NCBI GenBank assembly: GCA_009733715.1
Contig: WMKJ01000007.1
Coordinates: 1 to 64,000 of the forward strand
Source of the DNA: Herpomyces periplanetae
Lineage: Eukaryota > Ascomycota > Laboulbeniomycetes > Herpomycetales > Herpomycetaceae
Reading direction: 5' to 3'
Length of the DNA: 64,000 nt
Position numbers and translations under genes: made by a program. The notes beneath the pieces were generated by a model. The model was given only the letters and a program-made list of their open reading frames with translations, did no database searches and was not told the DNA's origin. Below, in pieces: positions 57,016-64,000 of this stretch. Position 1 is the stretch's first letter. Each line of letters begins with the position of its first letter.

Positions 57016-60000
57016 TCAACTTAAGTTATCATCCTCGGAAGAGACTGATTTAAAGACATGATCTGCTTCAGGTTCAGTTAAAGTAGTAAAAGCGTCGGGC
57101 CAGTGAAGGGTAAATGATCCCGATAATCCCTTTGGGGAATAGCATTTTGTTGTATCAGAAGGTCGAGATACATCACCAAACTTATTGCATCGACCGTTAG
57201 ATTTTCGAACGGTTGAACGACTTGACTTGGCGAGTAAAGACGTGGAAGTATTTTCCCCAGATAGATCAGAGGGATCTTTCGAAACAAATCTTTCAATGTT
57301 ACATTGCGGGGGAACGGCAACAGAACTGGGAGAAGTTGATTCAGCATCACGATGTTTTTTGGCGATTTTGGATTTTATGCCCGCTTGTTTAGCAATGTTC
57401 AAAGAATTTGATGAAGAATCTGCAGACTGATCGGGTCTAGCCAATCGATTTTGCCAATCGCGAACCCATCCCATGATACTGATAAGAAACTCAATAAACT
57501 GTCTCAGATTAGGTGTACAAACGGGATTTAAACATCGCAAGTCTGTAGAGAGAAACATCTCGAGATTTTTCTCGATTTTCTCAGAAATAGTCTCGCCCGA
57601 GTACCCATCAGTTCCAGTGTGCTGAGGATCATCCTCCAGAAGAATACCACGCACTGGATCCACATAGAAAAGTTCGGCGAATGTATCCATGGACTTGGGA
57701 TCATTCAAAGATAATCTCACCAATTCCCGAGCAATACAAATACGAAGAGTCTTAACAAATTCCCGAAGAAGCGGAAGAATTGTATCAACATAGCCCAGGG
57801 GATTGTGTAGATGTTGTCTGATTTCACTCCTAAAAACATGATTAACGGACTGGCCAATCCAACGAATCCGTTTCTCCAAATTATCTTCCCTTTTACCAGT
57901 TATTCCGCGCGCAATAATCAGGCCAACTTCTAGTATAAGTTTGTTGTTTTTAACTTCCCCAATACGCTCGGGTGGAAAGTGTATAAAAATATCATCAAAA
58001 AGTTCATTTTTACGTGCAGATTCAACCCAAGTGAATAGCCCTTCTTCAACTTTATCGTGAAACATTTTGGAAAAAATTTCATATCGTTCCTCCGACCTTG
58101 TCATCTCATCTCGAGCTTCTTTCTGTGCGGATTTTTCTTCCATTGCCAATCGCATCTTGGCTAATTCACTCCGCACACCCTCAATCCCCAAAGTTGAAGT
58201 GTATCCACTACCGCTTACAGATGAACAACTCAAAAGTGCCCGATTAATGTTATCATCCAGTCGCCTAATGGCTTCATGAACTCCATTCAGGGTATTGTTT
58301 GTCGCTGTTTGTCCATGACAGTTCAATCCTGACACAATTTTCGTTGTAATCTCCTTTAACTCTTCACAATATTTTGAACATTTGGTTAAACTGTCATGAG
58401 AAATATTAACCTTGTTATGAACTTCCTTGAGTTGATCATCTACTTTCTCCAGAGCTGGCGATACTTCCGTACGAACCGCTCCAACCAATAGTTCCGGCAT
58501 TTCCAAGTTCACCGAATCATTAACAAGGGAACTTAACTTTGCCATCACCTCTTCACGAATACATTCCGTCACAATTCGCCCTAGAACTTCTTCAACATTC
58601 TCACTTAACGTATTCGATATCACTTGTAATGTTACATCCTGCTTTGCTGCATCAGTCGCATCCCGCTGTTTACGCTCCGTGTCAATTCGATTGTAAAGTT
58701 CCTTGAACTCATCTCGAAACATTTCCCCAATCTTCATCACCATCTTGCGTAATGCATCTTCCACGTTCGATCCCATCACCGTCGCATCATCTCCTGTCAT
58801 TTCCATTACTTTCCGAGAACTTGGCCTGTTTTTGCGCCCATTTTCACCATCATCAGCATTCGTAACTCGGCCACCTGTTCCGCACGTAAATGATCCCATG
58901 TTCGCCTCGTTTTCAATATTTTTCTTTTTTGCACCACCCCCACTAACATTATTACCACCCCTCGAATCAATAGAATCTCCTTGTCCACTATGCCCACGTT
59001 GTCCAATACCTTTATCTCTGTCTTTGTTACGAACCGGCTCACCTCCACCACCTGCTTTCAAACCGCTTTCCTTGCCTTTACTAAAGACAATTGCCGATGC
59101 AGAAGAATCTGGTAATTCCACTTCTTTGCCCCGCTGAATTAACTTAATTTTCTTTGAATTAGTCGTGCTCTTCTCGTTTCCAACTTCCGCTAAAACGCCC
59201 CCAGGCTTTTCATTCGTCGTTCCATCCACTTTCATTGGAGCTACAAGTGCGTATTTCCCCGTTACCGCACATATGGCAGTCTTTGGGCGCCGATCCTTAC
59301 CCCATCCGAGATCATCTTGTCGAACACCAACTGCAGATACACCCCGAGAATGATATATATATAATTCAAATATTACCGTATCACCCTCCTCCCCATTGCT
59401 GGATAAGGAATTTTCCAGCATGGCTACACTGTGTAATTGTCCAGGGACGTCTAAGCCGATTTCCCGAATCCCGTTAAAAAATGCTGTATTACGCGAGGAT
59501 GCTACATCTGCCACATTTTCTCGAAGAGCTTTCTCCGCAATCATATTCATGTACTCTGCTTGATTCATACTCTCGACATCATAAAAAGGAAATGTCAATT
59601 GAATGAGGTAAATTGATTTGCGTGCTGGATGTCCGATAATTAGAGTTCCTGTGCCAGGATGAAACAAAACAGAACATATCGGGTCCAACTCTGACGTCTG
59701 AGGTAGTTCGACCTGCTGAATAGGATATTTATGCTTCAGATCCAATATCTGAATTGAGTAATTATTTCTCATCCCCACAATCAAATATCGCTGGGCCGAC
59801 CCTTTTAAATAAGAAGTTTCAGCATCTACAAAAAGCACCGATGTAGGGTAGAGTCGCTCGGATTGGGCTGGCAATGAGGCAAATATAGGAACGCCTGGTC
59901 CCGATTCTCCAGGTTGAGTCTTACTATTCAAATTCCGAACATCCCAAAACTTCACCACACCATGCTTATCTATGGTTGAAATCACAGTGTCGTCCTCCGA

Positions 60001-62064
60001 AAATATGAAATCTCGGGACGCCCGTCCAATATTAATTAAAAATGAAGGGAATTCACTATCAGAAGCCCCCCCAGATGTGGATTTTCCTGTTGTCTCCCGG
60101 CGTTGTATGATATGCAACATTTTACCACGACATATGGCAAAAAGGCGTCTATTTCGGGAACTCATTTTTGCTCTTGTTTTGATCAATGCCTCAGACGGAC
60201 ATGACTCACTGGTCGTTCGGGGAAATGCAAATGAACTATACTTCAACCTCGACTTGAACTGAGCATCGACAGACACTTGCACCAAAATCAAGTATGCATT
60301 GCCAGATATATTCGACGCAACCAGAATAGACTCTACGTAATTTGCCGCAGTGCTACGCAACCGACACATAGATATGTTGAATATTTTATCATCCTTATTG
60401 TCACCTAATAACACGGTCGAATTGAGGCCTGAGCGTTGCCAGATAAATCGAAAGCCATCAAACTTGGGGGAAGAATAGACCAAAAACTGGGGTGTTACTC
60501 CGATAAGTACACGATCGAGCGGGTTGGCCTCTTTCTCAAAGCTTGAAACTTCAAGAATTGAATTTTCGGTGAATTTGGCAGGGTTAAAATTTTTGCGGAT
60601 CTTAATGCGCGAATGGGCGCGAAATGGAATGAGATATGTTACCAAATCAACGGCCGTAGGATCAGAGCATCGGCCAGCAGGTCTACCGGATTGATCACTA
60701 GTAACTTTACTGAATGGTTCAGGCATTGTTTTAGATTCCTTGATAGATTCATTTGTCTTTCGTTTACTGTCAGAGTCACATTTTTTTCCACCCGAAGCTA
60801 TTGGTGCAGCGTCATCAGATGCAGGGGGGAAAAGTTTTGTTTCATTACCACGAGACCAATTCTCACTTCCAGATACACCTATTGTTTCTCCTTTAGTTGG
60901 GTAAGCGCGAGCTGAATTGCGATTGGTGGATTTTTTACTGGTAGCAGACGTAGTAGAAAAAGTTCTTGTTTTGGCTTCATCACTTGGGATGTTCCCGAGC
61001 GTACCTAATGTTACAGTAGGTCTTTCGATCTCCAAGGGGCCACTAGATTTAGGAAAGGTTATATCGTCGGAATCAAGCTTAGGGGACTCGGATCTTCTTG
61101 TAACGTCTTTTAACATTGTAGCTGAAAGAGCTTCAAAGGGATTAACGTAAGTGAAGAAAGGCTTAATTGAACCCGGCACAGTTGTGGAGGTAATGACATC
61201 CGGGGGAGAAAGGTCGTTCGGACAAAATGAAGAAAGGGCAGGGCTGGAACGGGGAGGAGCAGAAGTTTGAGGAGCTTGAGGGAAAGTTGGAGAACCGCCT
61301 AGCTTGGAATCGGGAGTTGACTTTGAGGAATTACTGGCAGGAGAAGGCTTGACGGGTTTTTGAAAAATGGTGGTAGTATTGGTTTGGGAAGAATGACTCG
61401 AAGATTTGGAACTAGTGCAAACGGGGAGCCTTGACTCAGAGGGGGATTTGTCGATAGTGGTATTCAAGGAAACGGGAGGAGTAGCTGTATTTCGAGAGGG
61501 TATTTTTACACTTCCGAAAATTCGATCCAACGATATTGGGATAACGCGAGGTTTTAAATTGGGTAATTTGTTGAAAGTATCATCATCGCGAGAAGCAGGA
61601 GCGGAAGATGATGAAGGGTTGAAAGACATATCGGTGGGAAAATCTTGATTAGCGGAGAGATTACGCCAATCGGAAGATGTAGCAAAAGAAAACGCAGACG
61701 AAGAGCCGAGTATAGTAGAATCAAAATTCGGAGCATCGTGACCGGAAGACTGAGATATTGAGGGCACGCTAGGATCGGAAGTTTGCAAAAGAGCAGAGCG
61801 TAGAATGTCACATGACGCGTCTGGGGCAGTGAATTGGGAGGAGTTATCAAAAGACGATAGACACTCATTGGTGGGTTTAGCGTGAAGAAAATTGAGTAGT
61901 TTGGCAGCAGTGGCAGAGATAGGTCTGTTAGACTCGGGAACGGTGACCATGGGTGAAGGTTCTGGATCAACGCTAAATAATTTACGGGACATTGGCTGAT
62001 CAATACGCAAGCGAGCACGCGCTCGAGCTTTGGCGATCGCGTCCTCTAGTTCAGCGGCACTCAT
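57016..62064 (-). CDS. EDC4: EDC4/Pdc1-like mRNA decapping scaffold
   Basis: A single exon of 1682 residues. EDC4 (fission yeast Pdc1) scaffolds the Dcp1-Dcp2 decapping enzyme in P-bodies. The first 450 residues are Ser/Pro-rich and disordered. From about 475 to 870 lies a WD40-like region (VDLVTYLIPFRAHSRI, VKFWDVRNLN, YLIVGMRNNYSIQILDLKHK, FHPGTGTLIIGHPARKSIYL). A charged Gly/Asn linker follows, then coiled coil (about 1120-1330; DEFKELYNRIDTERKQRD, LAKMRLAMEEKSAQKEARDE). A helical C-terminal domain (about 1328-1560, MFHDKVEEGLFTWVES, LREFVKTLRICIARELVRLS) resembles the EDC4/Pdc1 alpha-solenoid. A polar tail ends the protein. The architecture and the WD40 and helical segments support the call; sequence identity to known members looks modest. 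It converges on SET2 with 263 nt between the stops. Confidence 0.78.
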   Translation of the reverse strand: MSAAELEDAIAKARARARLRIDQPMSRKLFSVDPEPSPMVTVPESNRPISATAAKLLNFLHAKPTNECLSSFDNSSQFTAPDASCDILRSALLQTSDPSVPSISQSSGHDAPNFDSTILGSSSAFSFATSSDWRNLSANQDFPTDMSFNPSSSSAPASRDDDTFNKLPNLKPRVIPISLDRIFGSVKIPSRNTATPPVSLNTTIDKSPSESRLPVCTSSKSSSHSSQTNTTTIFQKPVKPSPASNSSKSTPDSKLGGSPTFPQAPQTSAPPRSSPALSSFCPNDLSPPDVITSTTVPGSIKPFFTYVNPFEALSATMLKDVTRRSESPKLDSDDITFPKSSGPLEIERPTVTLGTLGNIPSDEAKTRTFSTTSATSKKSTNRNSARAYPTKGETIGVSGSENWSRGNETKLFPPASDDAAPIASGGKKCDSDSKRKTNESIKESKTMPEPFSKVTSDQSGRPAGRCSDPTAVDLVTYLIPFRAHSRIKIRKNFNPAKFTENSILEVSSFEKEANPLDRVLIGVTPQFLVYSSPKFDGFRFIWQRSGLNSTVLLGDNKDDKIFNISMCRLRSTAANYVESILVASNISGNAYLILVQVSVDAQFKSRLKYSSFAFPRTTSESCPSEALIKTRAKMSSRNRRLFAICRGKMLHIIQRRETTGKSTSGGASDSEFPSFLINIGRASRDFIFSEDDTVISTIDKHGVVKFWDVRNLNSKTQPGESGPGVPIFASLPAQSERLYPTSVLFVDAETSYLKGSAQRYLIVGMRNNYSIQILDLKHKYPIQQVELPQTSELDPICSVLFHPGTGTLIIGHPARKSIYLIQLTFPFYDVESMNQAEYMNMIAEKALRENVADVASSRNTAFFNGIREIGLDVPGQLHSVAMLENSLSSNGEEGDTVIFELYIYHSRGVSAVGVRQDDLGWGKDRRPKTAICAVTGKYALVAPMKVDGTTNEKPGGVLAEVGNEKSTTNSKKIKLIQRGKEVELPDSSASAIVFSKGKESGLKAGGGGEPVRNKDRDKGIGQRGHSGQGDSIDSRGGNNVSGGGAKKKNIENEANMGSFTCGTGGRVTNADDGENGRKNRPSSRKVMEMTGDDATVMGSNVEDALRKMVMKIGEMFRDEFKELYNRIDTERKQRDATDAAKQDVTLQVISNTLSENVEEVLGRIVTECIREEVMAKLSSLVNDSVNLEMPELLVGAVRTEVSPALEKVDDQLKEVHNKVNISHDSLTKCSKYCEELKEITTKIVSGLNCHGQTATNNTLNGVHEAIRRLDDNINRALLSCSSVSGSGYTSTLGIEGVRSELAKMRLAMEEKSAQKEARDEMTRSEERYEIFSKMFHDKVEEGLFTWVESARKNELFDDIFIHFPPERIGEVKNNKLILEVGLIIARGITGKREDNLEKRIRWIGQSVNHVFRSEIRQHLHNPLGYVDTILPLLREFVKTLRICIARELVRLSLNDPKSMDTFAELFYVDPVRGILLEDDPQHTGTDGYSGETISEKIEKNLEMFLSTDLRCLNPVCTPNLRQFIEFLISIMGWVRDWQNRLARPDQSADSSSNSLNIAKQAGIKSKIAKKHRDAESTSPSSVAVPPQCNIERFVSKDPSDLSGENTSTSLLAKSSRSTVRKSNGRCNKFGDVSRPSDTTKCYSPKGLSGSFTLHWPDAFTTLTEPEADHVFKSVSSEDDNLS

Positions 62065-62377
62065 AACGACAAAAAGTTGGCAGTAACGAGCAAAAATAAA
62101 AGGGAAAAAATGGAGGGAAAAGAGTGATTTTTTTGGGTTAAATAAAAGGTATATTTTTAATCAGGAAAAAAAAGATAAAACTAGTTGAACAAGGAAATAA
62201 CAAATTAGTTTCATGAGCAATTTTCTAAAAGAAAGAATAAAATGCGAAATACAATATCTAGCGAAAGGGGAATTTTGAACAAATGAAACGTGTCGCGAAA
62301 AGAACAAAATTTCGGGCGAATTTATTCCTCAAAGCCAGATCATATGACTGGGATTAGTAAGAGACGTGGCGCGTCGG
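62065..62377. other. Intergenic spacer between SelO stop and EDC4-like start
   Basis: 313 nt, A/G-rich on the + strand, so CT-rich on the coding strand just upstream of the EDC4-like ATG. No gene seen. Confidence 0.6.
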
Positions 62378-64000
62378 TTAAGAACTGCAGGAGAGTTGGG
62401 AAGAAAGTTGATCCGGGCGAGGGTCGTCACACCAGCGGGCCAGATCGTGGGGAGAGAGGAGAGAAGGGGAAGGGATGGTAGTAGTTAGAAAGGGATTTTG
62501 TAGTAACTTCATGATATCTGATAAAAGCCGAGAGGACGTGGAAGGAGAATTTTCAATTCGGTCGATAATTTCGGAAAGGATCCAAGTGCGAGGTACGAAA
62601 GAAGGATTTATTGATTTCATATACTTAATACGTTGAGTGTCAGCTTCACATTGCCATACAAATTTGACAAGGCGAGACCAAACTAATAATATTTTTGAAA
62701 TTTTACTTCTTGAGCGAATATCATTTTGTACTTGCTTATACCGGGAAAAAAACTTATGTGCTTCTTTCAAACAGCCTTCCTCCCCTTCCAAATCCTGAAC
62801 CCGAATCTCCGACAACCTACGAAACCACCCATTAAAATCCAACCTATACTCCGCCAAACAGTCCAGCACGTGATCCAGAAACTCGTTGATGTTGACGTCA
62901 TCGAGCCCGGGTGACTGGGAGGCAAATTTTTCCATGACGTCAGGGAGGCCCATACGAGAGAGAATCAATTGGGAAAAGGATTTTTGGAAGAATTGATGGT
63001 AGATTTCGGAAGATCGTAGAATTGCATTGATGGAATTGGAGGTTATGGACTGGATCTGTTGGGGGGACGGTGGAGGGGATGGATTGATTAAATCACCATT
63101 TCCAATTAATTCTGCCATTGCTTCACCGAGTCTTTGCAAATTCCATAAGTAGGCTTCGGGCTGATTTTTATAGGAATATCTCAAGGTAAAATCATCATGG
63201 TTGGGTGTAAAGTTAACATCATATTCTTCAAGAAAGGCAAATGGTCCATAGTCCATGCTTAATCCAATTATACTTGTATTATCGGTATTAACAACACCAT
63301 TTATAAAACCGTAAGCATGTAGCGCTGCTGCTGTATAGGCAGTTTTATAAACTATCAATCGATAAAGTTGACAATACCGGTTATTCCAAACTGAATTTGC
63401 ACATTCAGTCGTAATGGTTGAAAACTTTATATCATTATCCTGATTTTCTACCAACTGAAAAATTTGTTCCCATCCTCCAAAATTATGTTCCGCAACATAG
63501 TTTGCCAATTGTTTAATCATTTTCCCTTCACCACGATACTTCAACAAGTCAAAATTCCCAAATCTTATCCATGATTCTGCAAAACGACAAACAATTGCAC
63601 ATGATTCAACTTTCTCTCGAAACGCTACTACACTTGGAAGCAAGGTAAGCGAAAGAGCCCGCGTCGTTGGAATCCCCAGTGTATGAAGATACTCACTAAC
63701 AATAAACTCTCGAATAGAGCTACGCAATACAGCCTTTCCATCAGCAAATCTTGAATACGGCGTTAAACCGGCTCCTTTAAGTTGCAACTCGTATCTTTTT
63801 CCCGTTTTATCATTACAAATTTCGAACAGTGAAATCACTCTTCCATCTCCAAGTTGTCCAGCAAACTGACCAAATTGATAACCCCCGTAACATTGCGCCC
63901 ACGGGTACGGCACATTATTTCCCATCAATTCATCTACTATTTTTCTTTGATCATTATTTAAACTTCCTTGCCCACTCGGAACTTTTTCCCATCCAATAAT
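62378..64000 (-). CDS. SELO: SelO/Fmp40 protein adenylyltransferase (5' part cut by window edge)
   Basis: The frame is open from the window edge to the stop at 62378, about 540 codons. SelO is a mitochondrial pseudokinase that transfers AMP, not phosphate, to Ser/Thr/Tyr of partner proteins during redox stress. Signatures: CYGGYQFGQFAGQLGDGR, RYELQLKGAGLTPYSR, GKAVLRSSIREFIVSEYLHT, LGIPTTRALSL, GFINGVVNTDNTSIIGLSMD followed by YGPFAFLEEYD, and NHDDFTLRYSYKNQPEAY. The inverted ATP-binding and metal-binding residues of the family (N-T-D-N and DYGPF) are present. The C-terminus ends in L-S-C-S-S, matching the bacterial SCSS end, with Cys where human SELO has selenocysteine (TUSS). The N-terminal targeting region lies beyond the window. 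Confidence 0.96.
   Translation of the reverse strand: MIGWEKVPSGQGSLNNDQRKIVDELMGNNVPYPWAQCYGGYQFGQFAGQLGDGRVISLFEICNDKTGKRYELQLKGAGLTPYSRFADGKAVLRSSIREFIVSEYLHTLGIPTTRALSLTLLPSVVAFREKVESCAIVCRFAESWIRFGNFDLLKYRGEGKMIKQLANYVAEHNFGGWEQIFQLVENQDNDIKFSTITTECANSVWNNRYCQLYRLIVYKTAYTAAALHAYGFINGVVNTDNTSIIGLSMDYGPFAFLEEYDVNFTPNHDDFTLRYSYKNQPEAYLWNLQRLGEAMAELIGNGDLINPSPPPSPQQIQSITSNSINAILRSSEIYHQFFQKSFSQLILSRMGLPDVMEKFASQSPGLDDVNINEFLDHVLDCLAEYRLDFNGWFRRLSEIRVQDLEGEEGCLKEAHKFFSRYKQVQNDIRSRSKISKILLVWSRLVKFVWQCEADTQRIKYMKSINPSFVPRTWILSEIIDRIENSPSTSSRLLSDIMKLLQNPFLTTTIPSPSLLSPHDLARWCDDPRPDQLSSQLSCSS

Noticed and set aside
1-64000. CRISPR arrays, rRNA genes, transposons or virus-like fossils
   Set aside because: No regularly spaced repeats, no rRNA-like sequence, and no reverse transcriptase, integrase, transposase or capsid-like frames were seen; the gene-poor spans hold only short frames.

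Overview
The window reads as fungal nuclear DNA. It encodes a Pmt2-type protein O-mannosyltransferase, a Chs7-like chitin synthase export chaperone, Cdc50/Lem3, Vta1, a FUN19-type SWIRM protein, a Puf4-like Pumilio protein and Set2 with an SRI domain. The genes carry short spliceosomal introns (62-482 nt) with GTNNGT donors and CTAAC-like branch sites. Intergenic stretches of 1-6 kb and long low-complexity insertions in otherwise conserved proteins suggest an early-diverging, non-Dikarya fungus. That placement is inference; the species cannot be named from sequence alone. The standard genetic code fits all conserved genes.

Layout: (1-1204, -) partial Ksp1-like kinase; (2299-5243, -) SSL1 of TFIIH; (5244-8209) gene-poor; (8210-about 9334, -) Chs7-like; (9431-14883) gene-poor; (14884-17373, +) PMT2; (17819-19359, -) CDC50 in four exons; (20552-21884, +) VTA1; (23458-25164, -) SWIRM protein; (25165-32293) gene-poor, with a purine block, a tRNA-like hairpin and a CT-rich block; (32294-34563, -) an unrecognised, probably secreted repeat protein; (35255-36024, -) a doubtful membrane protein; (36239-37305, +) TRM9; (37792-42796, -) large PUF protein; (42797-48181) divergent spacer whose strand skew flips; (48182-52549, +) RPC2 of RNA polymerase III; (54296-56752, +) SET2; (57016-62064, -) EDC4/Pdc1-like decapping scaffold; (62378-64000, -) partial SelO pseudokinase.

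There is no operon or pathway cluster. The genes are housekeeping: transcription and chromatin (SSL1, RPC2, SET2, SWIRM), RNA fate and decoding (PUF, EDC4-like, TRM9), and secretory or endosomal membranes (PMT2, Chs7-like, CDC50, VTA1). The strongest unexplained structure lies outside genes. Kilobase-long tracts upstream of several start codons are pyrimidine-rich on the coding strand. In the PUF/RPC2 spacer this polarity flips, and two further tracts have no gene downstream. I found no rRNA, intact tRNA, CRISPR array, or recognisable transposon or virus fossil.
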